From: Bacteroidota bacterium
GTDB lineage: Bacteria; Bacteroidota; Bacteroidia; Bacteroidales; Lentimicrobiaceae
DNA: 64,000 bases
Assembly (NCBI GenBank): GCA_009773515.1
Contig: WSXX01000010.1
Coordinates: 62,001 to 126,000 of the forward strand
Direction of reading: 5' to 3'
The notes below the pieces were generated by a model. The model was not told the DNA's origin and did no database searches. It saw only the letters and a program-made list of their open reading frames with translations. Below are positions 46,465 to 55,842 of the stretch, in pieces. The translations under genes and the position numbers were made by a program. The first letter of the stretch is position 1. Every line of letters begins with the position of its first letter.

Positions 46465-46811
46465 GTTTTTTGCTGAGATTTGTATTTTACCGAGAATTTT
46501 ACAAATTTCTTCGGCATCATTAAACATGCTTTCAAATTCGTTTTTTGTGATATAATCTGTGGCATGTAAAAGTTTAAGCCAATAGATACTTTCTCTTGCT
46601 TCTTTGTATGCAATTCCCAGTTTATTCAAAAGTCCTTGTCAGAAACACCACCAATTGCTTCTTCTATATTCGCACCAATAGAAGTTCCGCTTCTTAGCAG
46701 TTGCTTTGATAAAATATATTCTTTCTTTTCTGCTATCAGGAATTTGTAGAAGTTTACAATTCTTATGGCAAAAGCAAATGACTTCTCTTGTACTATATTA
46801 TTTGTTTTCAT
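46453..46811 (-). pseudogene. Four-helix-bundle/23S rRNA IVP-type protein gene, frameshifted
   Basis: First frame ...SKQLLRSGTSIGANIEEAIGGVSDKDF*; adding one T in the TTTT run restores FLNKLGIAYKEARESIYWLKLLHATDYITKNEFESMFNDAEEICKILGKIQISAKNRNS*. Confidence 0.8.
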
Positions 46812-46814
46812 TTT

Positions 46815-46842
46815 CGTAATTTTTAATTTTTAATTCGTAATT
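46815..46842. repeat. CGTAATT TTTAATT TTTAATT CGTAATT heptamers, right flank, inverted relative to left flank
   Basis: Four 7 bp units; CGTAATT is the reverse complement of AATTACG. Confidence 0.85.
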
Positions 46843-47891
46843 GAAACGACATTTGCGCCATCAAACAAGTTGATAAACCCGTTGGTAACAATTATATCAC
46901 CGCTAACCAGGCCGCTTGAAACTATAACTTTGTTCTGAATCCTTTTTGAAACAGTGATGTTTTGAAGAATTGCTTTCCCATTTTTTACCAAATAAACCTG
47001 TGGCTGAATATTGGATCCAACAATTGCAGATGCAGGGACAATGATATGTTTTTCATCATCAGTACTTTCCCGCCCAACTTTCCCAAACATTCCTGACTTG
47101 ATTTTCAGATCAGCTGTATTGCTGACCGTAAACTGAACCGGATAACTATTACCCATATTGGATTTACTGCCAATCATGGTCACTTTACCTGCCAGGGTAG
47201 TTTCAGGATATACATCTGCTGAAAGAGTGTACAATGCATTCATTTTATATTGATTCAATTCATTTTCGGGCACATTGGCCGTAAATTTCAGCAGCGAAAT
47301 ATCTGTTATTTGCAACAAGGGAATGCCGGGAGCTGCAAAAGCGCCTTCTTCGGTCATCTTAGCGGTAACAATTCCATTGAAAGGAGCTTTAATGGTAGTT
47401 TTATTGATTTGTTCAAGTAAAGTTGCCTTTTGCACTTGGGCCGATCTCAAAGCCAGGTCAGTCTTTTCTAACTGGATGCCTTGAATAGCATCTGCTTCGG
47501 CAAGAATCATATAGCGCTCAACATCGGCTTTATACCCTTCAACCTGAATTTCAACAGTTTGTAGCTGAAGTTTCAATAAGGAGTTGTCCAGCTGAATTAC
47601 AGCCTGCCCTTTTTTGACTGTGCTTCCTAAATCAACCAAAACTGAGTTAATCTTGCCCTGTATATCCGCACTGATCCTGGTTTCCTTATTGGGCTCAAAA
47701 GTTCCGGGGTAGGAGATGTCATTGTTAATGCTTTCAAACTTCAGGGTGATGGCCTGTACATTAATGGCCTCCTCTTTGTTGTAGTGATAAACTCTGTTTT
47801 TCGTGGTTTCCTTGTTGCTTTTGAGCGTGAAAATCACGATGGCAATTATTGCCAATGCCAGGATTAAATAGATTATCTTTTTCATTGTCAT
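46830..47891 (-). CDS. RND efflux periplasmic adaptor subunit
   Basis: SADIQGKINSVLVDLGSTVKKGQAVIQLDNS; TTIKAPFNGIVT. Confidence 0.93.
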   Translation of the reverse strand: MTMKKIIYLILALAIIAIVIFTLKSNKETTKNRVYHYNKEEAINVQAITLKFESINNDISYPGTFEPNKETRISADIQGKINSVLVDLGSTVKKGQAVIQLDNSLLKLQLQTVEIQVEGYKADVERYMILAEADAIQGIQLEKTDLALRSAQVQKATLLEQINKTTIKAPFNGIVTAKMTEEGAFAAPGIPLLQITDISLLKFTANVPENELNQYKMNALYTLSADVYPETTLAGKVTMIGSKSNMGNSYPVQFTVSNTADLKIKSGMFGKVGRESTDDEKHIIVPASAIVGSNIQPQVYLVKNGKAILQNITVSKRIQNKVIVSSGLVSGDIIVTNGFINLFDGANVVSITN

Positions 47892-47910
47892 TATTTTTAA
47901 TTCGTTGATT

Positions 47911-49254
47911 TTATTTGTTAGCTGAAAGCAAATTCCCTGTCACACGTTTATATTCAAGTTCCGCCCTCCGAAGATTTATTAACGCCACGATGTAGTTTTG
48001 CTGGGCCTCGCGGAGGGCATTGTCGGCCAAAAGCAGATCCGTTATATTTGCCATTCCATGCTGGTTTTGTAACACAGTATTGCTATATATCTTTTTGGCA
48101 AGATTTACCTGAGTGCTAACCGTAGCAATTGTTGTGTTAGCTATGTTATATTCCATTTCAGCATTCACCCGGTCAAGATTGGCTTTTTCAGTTACTATTT
48201 CCTTTTGGATGATTGTCTTGTTAACTTCAATCTTTTTCCCCTTGATCTTATGCCGTGTTATCATTCCATTAAACAGCGGAACTGAAAGTTGCACACCAAC
48301 ATATCCTATCGGATGGAAATTAAAAAAGCTGTTGGATCCGGTGGTGCCAAAGCCGTTGCTGCCATAAACGCCATAAGCGTTCAGCGAAGGCAACCTTAAA
48401 TTCTTAAGGCCACTTAACTCCGACAAGCTGAATTCCATTTTCTTTTCAATCAGCAATATATCCGTAGTTGTCTTAGGCCTGAAATCAGTTTCAGCGATTG
48501 AAGTTTCATGTATTAAAACTTCGATGGAATCGGAAATTGGCTTTCCCAAAAGAAATTTAAGGGCATTTAACACCTGCTCATATTTGGAAGAAATTGAGCT
48601 TCTTTGAGTGGTTAACTGTTCCAGTTGCAATTTAAGCCTGTCAACATCAGTGCCTTTGGCTAACTGCTGTTGGTAAAGTAAAGTTGTTGTTTGTACCAGT
48701 TTATTGGTATTTATGATATTGCTATCCATAAAAGCCAGCTGATTCAGAAGCACCTGGGCATTGTAATAAACGTTGGAAACCTCCATCACCACATCCTCAT
48801 CCGTTTTATGCTTTTGTATTTCAGACATTTCAGTGGCGATACGCGTACTTTTAATCGCACTCAGCGCGATGGGATTAAAGAGTGGCATGGCGAACTGCAG
48901 ATTGGCGCTTAGGTTCTGAGGTACTCCAAACTGAATTTCCTTGTACGTGCCTTCCGGACCTCCAAAAGCAGCCTGAGGCATGATCTGGTAGGGCTGATCA
49001 GTGTAATACCGGTAGTCAACTACCCCATTAAGTTTGGGCATCAGAGTGCTTTTTGCTTCGCGATTCTTTTCGATGGCAATCAAACCATCCTGCTGGGCTA
49101 ATCTGATGTTACGGTTGTAAATCAATGCGGTATCAATGCATTGATTTAGTGAGAGTGTTTGTGTTTGCGCAGAAATATACATCAGCAACAGAAAACCAAT
49201 TAAAAGGCCTCTGTAAAATCTTATTTCGTTCCGCTTCTGCCAGTATCTGATCAT
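47911..49254 (-). CDS. TolC family outer-membrane efflux protein
   Basis: SLNQCIDTALIYNRNIRLAQQD; long coiled-coil TolC pattern. Confidence 0.9.
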   Translation of the reverse strand: MIRYWQKRNEIRFYRGLLIGFLLLMYISAQTQTLSLNQCIDTALIYNRNIRLAQQDGLIAIEKNREAKSTLMPKLNGVVDYRYYTDQPYQIMPQAAFGGPEGTYKEIQFGVPQNLSANLQFAMPLFNPIALSAIKSTRIATEMSEIQKHKTDEDVVMEVSNVYYNAQVLLNQLAFMDSNIINTNKLVQTTTLLYQQQLAKGTDVDRLKLQLEQLTTQRSSISSKYEQVLNALKFLLGKPISDSIEVLIHETSIAETDFRPKTTTDILLIEKKMEFSLSELSGLKNLRLPSLNAYGVYGSNGFGTTGSNSFFNFHPIGYVGVQLSVPLFNGMITRHKIKGKKIEVNKTIIQKEIVTEKANLDRVNAEMEYNIANTTIATVSTQVNLAKKIYSNTVLQNQHGMANITDLLLADNALREAQQNYIVALINLRRAELEYKRVTGNLLSANK

Positions 49255-49287
49255 TTGTTTGATTTTTTAAATTGTTTTTTATTCTGA

Positions 49288-49887
49288 TTAATCCTCACTG
49301 CTGCTGCTCTTTAAGTGTTCAATATTTTTGAGGAAAGACTCAGTAACCCATTTTTCGTTCATGTGCTGTCGAAAACTCACCAGGATTCTATTTACCAGAT
49401 ATCTGGATTTTAACTCAGCTTGAAATATATTTTCGTTTTTTCCTTTGTTTATTATTTGTAACAGAAAGCTTTCCACGCTCTTTTTTGTCCTTTTTATGGT
49501 AACCAATATTTCAGAATTCCTTTCTTCCAAATGTTTGTCAAATATCACTGACAGGAAGATTGGTTTTTGCTCGAATAATCTATACAGATCTTTAAAAAGG
49601 GTTTGAAGTGCTTCATCAGGCGTCAGACTGATATTTGCCATATTATCAATCAGTTGTAATATTGAAGTTTCTAAACTGATTACCAGAGTAAGCAGAATAT
49701 CATTGTCTCTGCTGAAGTGCATTGAGAGTTCCTCATGGGTTAGCCCCAGTCTCATTTCTAATTCTTCAATCGATAATGAATTTATCTCTGATTGAAGTAT
49801 GAGTCTTCCTGCAGCTTCGATTAAATCTTCTTTATTTTTGTTCATAGCTCTATGTGTTAGTAAATATTCACAAACTAAATTGAACAA
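49288..49887 (-). CDS. TetR-family-like regulator
   Basis: KEDLIEAAGRLILQSEINSLSIEELEMRLGLTHEELSMHF. Confidence 0.75.
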   Translation of the reverse strand: MFNLVCEYLLTHRAMNKNKEDLIEAAGRLILQSEINSLSIEELEMRLGLTHEELSMHFSRDNDILLTLVISLETSILQLIDNMANISLTPDEALQTLFKDLYRLFEQKPIFLSVIFDKHLEERNSEILVTIKRTKKSVESFLLQIINKGKNENIFQAELKSRYLVNRILVSFRQHMNEKWVTESFLKNIEHLKSSSSED

Positions 49888-49902
49888 ATTTTTTTGTGAA
49901 TA

Positions 49903-50292
49903 CTATTTTTTGTTTTTTGAAATCATGACAAAGGCAAGGGCGGTAAAACCAATTGTAACAACAATTCTAAACAGCATCGCTCCAACGGTCTTTATCTCAT
50001 AGATACCACCAGAGTTAATGTGAATAAGTAGTCCAATAAATGCAGCTATCAGAACTATTGCTGATAAACCTATTGGTTTTATGGTCCATTTTTTATTTTT
50101 AATAAAACCATAAGCAGCAACAAGATAAAGGATACTGCTCAGGAAATTAGCCCAAACCACAAGCAAAACATAATTTCCCTCTTTTGCCCTTATGCCAAAC
50201 AAATCGAAAATTACCGAACTACTCAGAAATAAGGTTAGCAAACCAAAAGCAGCCAAAATAGCGGCTATCGTTATCAGAAGTGCTCTTTTCAT
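49903..50292 (-). CDS. Small 4-TM membrane protein
   Basis: Hydrophobic pattern; overlaps upstream TetR gene. Confidence 0.6.
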   Translation of the reverse strand: MKRALLITIAAILAAFGLLTLFLSSSVIFDLFGIRAKEGNYVLLVVWANFLSSILYLVAAYGFIKNKKWTIKPIGLSAIVLIAAFIGLLIHINSGGIYEIKTVGAMLFRIVVTIGFTALAFVMISKNKK

Positions 50293-50876
50293 ACCTGTTT
50301 GTTTTTAATAATTGTAAGTAAGGATTGCACCATTTTATTGCCGCTCCCTTCAAGATCAAATCCAAAATTTGCAATCCGCCATTTGAACATCTGGAGTTTG
50401 AATGTGCCCATGATAATATGCACCAGTTCTTCAGTTGCAATGGCATTTGTAAATATGCCTTTTTGCTGACCCTCCATTATTAAGGGTAATAAGTGTTTAA
50501 TCTTAACATTGATCAGATTAAGAATATTCTGATTGATTAGCTTACTTTCTTCCATCAGTCCATCTGAAAAAACAGCTACAACAAAATGAGGATTTTCGTT
50601 AAAAAACCTGAATTGTTCCCGGAAAAGTGATTTAAATTGCTCTTCAGGATCTGCCTGCTTATTCAAATTCGACAATCTTTTATCAATATCTTCAGCCAGG
50701 TATTTCAGCAAGGCGATAATAATTTCCTCCTTGCTTGCAAAATGCCTGTAAATGGCACTTTCGGAGAACTGCATTTCTTTTGCCAGATTTTTGATGGTCA
50801 ACCCACTAACGCCTGAAGATGTTAGTATTTTACCGGCTGCTTCAATAATCTCTAATTGACGAGATGTAATATCCAT
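50289..50876 (-). CDS. TetR/AcrR family regulator
   Basis: RQLEIIEAAGKILTSSGVSGLTIKNLAKEMQFSESAIYRHFASKEEII. Confidence 0.92.
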   Translation of the reverse strand: MDITSRQLEIIEAAGKILTSSGVSGLTIKNLAKEMQFSESAIYRHFASKEEIIIALLKYLAEDIDKRLSNLNKQADPEEQFKSLFREQFRFFNENPHFVVAVFSDGLMEESKLINQNILNLINVKIKHLLPLIMEGQQKGIFTNAIATEELVHIIMGTFKLQMFKWRIANFGFDLEGSGNKMVQSLLTIIKNKQV

Positions 50877-50919
50877 TGTATTTGGGTCTTATTTATGTAA
50901 TTAGTGAGTAGCCCTGTCA

Positions 50920-51258
50920 CTATAAAACTTTGGTTGAACTAACCGGACGTGGTGCCTTAACAACAAGAATCCTCGCTACGTTCCCGGAATCATTGCTAAT
51001 GTAGTGAACAATATCGGCAGGGCTCTCGATGAGCGAATCAACTGCGCACACTTCACTTTCATCACCTATATGAATGGTTGGTGTTCCTTCGACAACAAAG
51101 AAAAATACATCCACCGGAGTTTTGTGCGGTTTCAGGCTTTCACCGGGCTTTAGAGCCATCAGCATTGCCTGAGCCGATTCCTTGTTATAGATTTGCCTCA
51201 CATCAATTTTGTGTGGTGTTTCTTTAATTTCCTGCTCGTGGTATCTGGTAATTTTCAT
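50920..51258 (-). CDS. Cupin domain protein
   Basis: MALKPGESLKPHKTPVDVFFFVVEGTPTIHIGDE. Confidence 0.85.
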   Translation of the reverse strand: MKITRYHEQEIKETPHKIDVRQIYNKESAQAMLMALKPGESLKPHKTPVDVFFFVVEGTPTIHIGDESEVCAVDSLIESPADIVHYISNDSGNVARILVVKAPRPVSSTKVL

Positions 51259-51302
51259 GTTTTTTTCTTTTAAGAAGAGATTAATTAAGTTTGTGAATAT
51301 TC

Positions 51303-51312
51303 GCTCACAAAG
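51303..51312 (-). promoter_or_regulatory. TAnnTTTG-type -7 element upstream of cupin gene
   Basis: TATCTTTG on the minus strand. Confidence 0.4.
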
Positions 51313-51429
51313 ATACGCTAATTATAATATGGTTGTCAAGTTTATTTTAATAAAAATTTTGTATATTTTGCTAATGAATTAATAATGTAGTGGTTACATT
51401 TATAATTACTATTTTGAGTGTTGTAATTC

Positions 51430-51468
51430 AAAAAAACAAACCCGGAGAAGGTTTGACCTTAAACCGGG
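51430..51468 (-). terminator. Rho-independent-like terminator downstream of permease gene
   Basis: Minus strand: CCCGGTTTAAGGTCAAACCTTCTCCGGG-TTTGTTTTTTT; close relative of 40285-40325. Confidence 0.75.
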
Positions 51469-51641
51469 CATGTTATAAATCGGATGCGTCAAAAAACACG
51501 AAAGTGATCGTCCCCCTTTTTCGAAAGGGGGAGAAGAGGGGGATAACAAAATGTGTAATATTTGAAGAAATTATTTTTATCTTTTAACTTAGCCTATCAA
51601 GCTAAATTTCTGTGTTTAGGAACTCAGTTTCCCGGATAAAA

Positions 51642-52964
51642 TCAGAACATACTCCCGAAAATCAATCCTGCTATGGTCGATAAAATTACCACAAGTACCA
51701 CATAAACCATGGTTTTCTGGGTTCCCATCACACCGCGGATGACCAGCATATTGGGCAATGAAAGTGATGGGCCGGCCAATAGCAGCGCCAATGCCGGACC
51801 TTTACCCATTCCTGAAGCTATCAATCCCTGAAGAATAGGAACTTCGGTGAGGGTGGCAAAGTACATAAATGCGCCTACAATCGAAGCAAAGAAGTTTGCG
51901 CCAATTGAATTTCCTCCGACAAGCCAGGCTATCCAGTGATTCGGAATTACTCCGGCAATCGCGGTATTGTCGTGTGTGGAACCCAGCAGAAAACCGGCAA
52001 CCACTACTCCAATGGCAAGCAAGGGTACAATTTGTTTGGTGAATCCCCAGGTGGAAATAATCCATTCCTTGTTTTCACCATCTTCTGATTTGTCCATAAG
52101 GGCAATAATACTGATGGCTGAAATTCCCACAACCATCGTTATTGAAGGATTGGCAAAAAGAAATGCACTGAGGGCTGTGATAACAGCACCAAGCATCACC
52201 TTCCAGCTTTTCAGCTTCAGCACATAAATCATAGAATAAACCAGCACAAGACTAAAAGCACCGGTGATGTGCCATTTGTAAGCCCACAGATAATACCAGA
52301 CACTTGTTGTATCGCCATCTGCTGGTTTTCCCCAGTTGGCAAATACCAATATCAGCACCAGCGTAAAAAAGTGAAGCGAAGTCTGCCACATCGGGCGGGT
52401 TTCAGGAACATCAGGGAAATTCAGTTGTTCTTCGCGTTTTGCTTTTTCCTCTTTTCGATAAATAAGCGCCATAGCTGAGCCGATAATCACACTGAACGAA
52501 ACTGCTCCGATGATACGAGCCACGCCCATTTCAAAGCCAAGAATACGGGCTGTGAGAATAATGGCCAATATGTTAATGGCCGGGCCGGAGTAAAGAAAAG
52601 CTACAGCAGGACCTAAACCGGCGCCACGTTTGTGAATACTTGAAAAAAGCGGAAGTATGGTGCAAGAACAAACAGCCAGGATGGTTCCTGAAACTGCAGC
52701 AACTGTATAAGCCACCCATTTTTTAGCTTTGGCGCCAAAGTATTTAATCACCGAGCCCTGACTTACAAATACCGAAATTACTCCGGCAATAAGAAACGCA
52801 GGCAAGAGGCATAGAATTACATGCTCACGGGCATACCATTTACCCAGATCGAGGGTAGCATCAATGGCGGTGTTAAAAACGGCGCTTTCGATCGGCAGAA
52901 AATAGATGCCAAGAAAGATAACCACCATCCACAAGAGGATTTTTAATTCGGCTCTGGTTTCCAT
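51642..52964 (-). CDS. DUF318/ArsP-like permease
   Basis: CSCTILPLFSSIHKRGAGLGPAVAFLYSGPAINILAIILTARILG. Confidence 0.88.
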   Translation of the reverse strand: METRAELKILLWMVVIFLGIYFLPIESAVFNTAIDATLDLGKWYAREHVILCLLPAFLIAGVISVFVSQGSVIKYFGAKAKKWVAYTVAAVSGTILAVCSCTILPLFSSIHKRGAGLGPAVAFLYSGPAINILAIILTARILGFEMGVARIIGAVSFSVIIGSAMALIYRKEEKAKREEQLNFPDVPETRPMWQTSLHFFTLVLILVFANWGKPADGDTTSVWYYLWAYKWHITGAFSLVLVYSMIYVLKLKSWKVMLGAVITALSAFLFANPSITMVVGISAISIIALMDKSEDGENKEWIISTWGFTKQIVPLLAIGVVVAGFLLGSTHDNTAIAGVIPNHWIAWLVGGNSIGANFFASIVGAFMYFATLTEVPILQGLIASGMGKGPALALLLAGPSLSLPNMLVIRGVMGTQKTMVYVVLVVILSTIAGLIFGSMF

Positions 52965-53017
52965 ATTAAATGATCATTTTTGGCCGGAGCAGAATTTCTG
53001 GCAGGCGGCTGATAATT

Positions 53018-53713
53018 CTAAAAAAAGAAAATAATGACGAAATATATTCCGACTCCGATAAACAAAACGGCCACCACCCTGCGAAACCAGAGTTCAAAGG
53101 TTTTTATTCTGTTGTAAGCCTGTGCCACATTGCCAACTGCATAAGCCAGCAACCATGCAAAAATGATTACAGGTAAGCCAGTGGCGATGGCATAAATCAG
53201 CGGAAGCAGCAATCCGGAAGGACTTGCAAGAGTCAGTGGCATGAGCATACCGAAATACAGCACACCTGAATACGGACAAAAAGCCAGCGCAAAAAGAACG
53301 CCGATAAGAAACATACTCCAGTAGCTGCTCATAGCCTTCTTTTCCATTTGCTCACCGATTTTCAGGCCAGGGATGTTCAACCTGATGACATCCAGCATAA
53401 ACAGTCCGATAAGTATCAGGGCAGGCCCCAATAACTTCTCACCCCAGCTTTGAACAAAACGGGCTATGGATAGCTGACTGGCACCAAAATAAATAATTGC
53501 ACCCAACACGGTGTAAGAGAATGTTCTTCCCAATGTATAAACCAAACCGTTGAGGAATACCTTGTTACGGTTTTCGAGGTTTCGACTTATAAATCCGATG
53601 GCCGAGATGTTGGTTGCAAGCGGGCATGGACTAATGGCAGTCATAAGTCCCAGCAACAATGCGGTTACCACTCCGTATTCTGAGTTTTCGAGCCAGGTTT
53701 GTAGAAACTCCAT
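53018..53713 (-). CDS. ArsG-like efflux permease (DsbD/CcdA-like TM protein)
   Basis: LMTAISPCPLATNISAIGFIS, LFALAFCPYSGVLYFGMLMP; ars context. Confidence 0.7.
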   Translation of the reverse strand: MEFLQTWLENSEYGVVTALLLGLMTAISPCPLATNISAIGFISRNLENRNKVFLNGLVYTLGRTFSYTVLGAIIYFGASQLSIARFVQSWGEKLLGPALILIGLFMLDVIRLNIPGLKIGEQMEKKAMSSYWSMFLIGVLFALAFCPYSGVLYFGMLMPLTLASPSGLLLPLIYAIATGLPVIIFAWLLAYAVGNVAQAYNRIKTFELWFRRVVAVLFIGVGIYFVIIFFF

Positions 53714-53717
53714 GGTT

Positions 53718-54146
53718 TTAGTTGATTAGCGGGTCTATAGCCTTTTTTACTTCCTGATGGAGCTTCACCGGTGTAGCCCGTGCATAAAGAAACCCTTCGT
53801 TGGTAATGTCTTTCAGTTCATCGCCTTTTACAACTATCAATGATTGAGATGCTATCTGAAAATGGTCAGCAATACTGGCGCCGGATGCTTCTTCAAGGCT
53901 CAGAGAAACGAAAGCAATTTTACCATCCTTTATCTGTTGCGGATAGTATTTTTCCAGTGCCGCTTTAGTCTCTGATTCAACAGCTTCGCAGGTAGCACAG
54001 CGTCTTTCGTTGTGAAAATAATAAACTGTGATTTCGCTTTCGGGCAATTCAACAGCTTCAGCAGTTTCCGCAGTTTTCTGTGGGTTGCAGGCCATCATAA
54101 ATATCCCAACAAGGGCAAATGCAAAGAATAGAATGTGCTTTCTCAT
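53718..54146 (-). CDS. ArsF-like (nitrophenyl compound nitroreductase subunit family) lipoprotein
   Basis: Lipobox FMMAC; YYFHNERRCATCEAVESETKAALEKYYPQQIKDGKIAFVSLSLEE. Confidence 0.7.
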   Translation of the reverse strand: MRKHILFFAFALVGIFMMACNPQKTAETAEAVELPESEITVYYFHNERRCATCEAVESETKAALEKYYPQQIKDGKIAFVSLSLEEASGASIADHFQIASQSLIVVKGDELKDITNEGFLYARATPVKLHQEVKKAIDPLIN

Positions 54147-54154
54147 TGTGTAAG

Positions 54155-54430
54155 TTATTTGGTTAGGAAAGTTTCAATTTCAGTTTCCGATGGCAGGCGG
54201 CCTTTAACCACCACTTCACCATTGATTACCAGTGCAGGAGTCTTGATTATATTGTAGGTCATAATTTCCATAATGTCCTCAACCTTTGTGATGGTCGCAT
54301 CCATATTAAGTTTTTCGACAACATCCCGTACGCGTTTTTCCAGGATTTTGCAATTGGGGCAGCCAGGGCCCAGCACTTTAATTTCCATTTTATTTGATTT
54401 GAGTTGTTTAGAATTGTGTGATCTGATCAA
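54155..54430 (-). CDS. Small thioredoxin-family protein (TM0996/MTH895 type)
   Basis: MEIKVLGPGCPNCKILEKRVRDVV...KTPALVINGEVVVKGRLPS. Confidence 0.9.
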   Translation of the reverse strand: MIRSHNSKQLKSNKMEIKVLGPGCPNCKILEKRVRDVVEKLNMDATITKVEDIMEIMTYNIIKTPALVINGEVVVKGRLPSETEIETFLTK

Positions 54431-54738
54431 TCTTCAAAAAATTTTCCGAACAAGGCTTTGGCTAAAGCCCAGTTTTCGCGGTTGATACAGTATTTGATGT
54501 ATGGCGGATTGATTTCACCCTGTATCAGTTCTGCTTTTTTCAGCTCATTCAGATGTTCTGAAAGGGTTGAGCGGGCTATATCAAGATTTTCGTGCAAATC
54601 GCCGCTGTAACAGCAGGTTTTGGTGTTATTTGCAATATAGTCAAGGATATAAACCCGCACAGGGTGAGACAATGCCTTGGCAATACGTGCAATCTTATAT
54701 TGTTCGTCTGTGTAAATTTTCACTTTTGTCATAATCAT
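54427..54738 (-). CDS. arsR: ArsR-family repressor (ATG at 54738 or 54732, not the TTG at 54765)
   Basis: MTKVKIYTDEQYKIARIAKALSHPVRVYILDYIANNTKTCCYSGDLHENLDIARSTLSEHLNELKKAELIQGE. Confidence 0.88.
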   Translation of the reverse strand: MIMTKVKIYTDEQYKIARIAKALSHPVRVYILDYIANNTKTCCYSGDLHENLDIARSTLSEHLNELKKAELIQGEINPPYIKYCINRENWALAKALFGKFFED

Positions 54739-54744
54739 TTCGCA

Positions 54745-54770
54745 TTTCGTCGAACGACGAAACAAAAGTA
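54745..54770 (-). promoter_or_regulatory. Putative ArsR operator and -7 element
   Basis: Perfect palindrome TTTCGTCG-AA-CGACGAAA (54745-54762) abutting TACTTTTG on minus strand (54763-54770). Confidence 0.65.
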
Positions 54771-54956
54771 TATCAACTTTTTGAGAAAAAGTAACTTTTG
54801 GTGAAAAAAATGTGGAATAATTCTATGCGGTTGAGCAACACTTCTAATGCAGCTTCTTTTTTACCGATGTCAGTATTTAAGGATAGTGGTCAATGTTGGT
54901 TTTATTACACCAATAAATTATCATAAATTTCCGCAATCAACAACAATATTCTTCAA

Positions 54957-54988
54957 TAAAAAAAGAGGCAAAATTTTAGTTTGCCTCT
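54957..54988 (-). terminator. Rho-independent-like terminator of DUF4382 gene
   Basis: Minus strand: AGAGGCAAA-CTAAAAT-TTTGCCTCT-TTTTTTATT. Confidence 0.8.
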
Positions 54989-55044
54989 CTTTCATTTTAT
55001 TTCATGAAACCGACATCCGGTTTCCAATACTATTTAATCATCGT

Positions 55045-55842
55045 TTAAAGCGGCAGTAATGTTACATCCGTAATTACGGTTGTCTGTCCTTTAACAACTA
55101 CCACATTGGGTACTATTACATCCAGAATCGGAAGGGGATCTAACCTTGAGCTGAACTTTACAGTATAAGTGCCTTCTGAAACACCTGGAAACAGAAAGTA
55201 ACCATTGGCATTTGGAATGGCCATCAGGGTATCACTGTTGTTATAAACTGTTACAATGGGTGCTGCATCTTCCGGAAATACGTTACCTGTGATTGCACCT
55301 CCCGATGCTTCGGTATACATGCGTATAACTGGTTTGAGCATATATTTGCCGTTTCCGGTCATATGAACAGAACGTGAGGCATCAAAGTCGAGCCAGAATT
55401 TATAAAAATATCCGGCCTCAAGCTGACTGTGCAGGTTGAGTTTTATTCCTGAAGTTTGTCCCGATGGAGTAGTTAGCGGATATGAAACGCCATCAACAAC
55501 CACTGAATTTTCGCTGCCCAGTACAAGTCTCATTTGTGAAAGATTGCCCGGGGCAATTACAACGGTTCCCAGCAATACGTCAAGTCCATTGCTGAACTCA
55601 AGCAGGTTATATACACCAGGATTTTCAAGGGGTATAGAAACCCAACCTTCAGTATCGGTGTGTATCAAAACTTCACGGATGTCAACATTAACTGCATCAT
55701 AAACAGATGGGGCATCGGTAAGCATCATTTGAACTGTAGCTTTGCCTTCTGTAGTGTTTTTGTCTTCTTTATCGCATGCGCTGAGGATAAAACCTGACAA
55801 TGTAACAATTGCAAACAGAATTAGAATTTGTGCTCTTTTCAT
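55045..55842 (-). CDS. DUF4382 lipoprotein
   Basis: Lipobox FILSAC; ATVQMMLTDAPSVYDAVNVDIREVLIHTDTEGWVSI. Confidence 0.88.
   Translation of the reverse strand: MKRAQILILFAIVTLSGFILSACDKEDKNTTEGKATVQMMLTDAPSVYDAVNVDIREVLIHTDTEGWVSIPLENPGVYNLLEFSNGLDVLLGTVVIAPGNLSQMRLVLGSENSVVVDGVSYPLTTPSGQTSGIKLNLHSQLEAGYFYKFWLDFDASRSVHMTGNGKYMLKPVIRMYTEASGGAITGNVFPEDAAPIVTVYNNSDTLMAIPNANGYFLFPGVSEGTYTVKFSSRLDPLPILDVIVPNVVVVKGQTTVITDVTLLPL

Noticed and set aside
54739-54765. TTG start at 54765 for the second arsR
   Set aside because: The extension reads through the operator palindrome; ATG at 54738/54732 follows it and matches ArsR N-terminal length.
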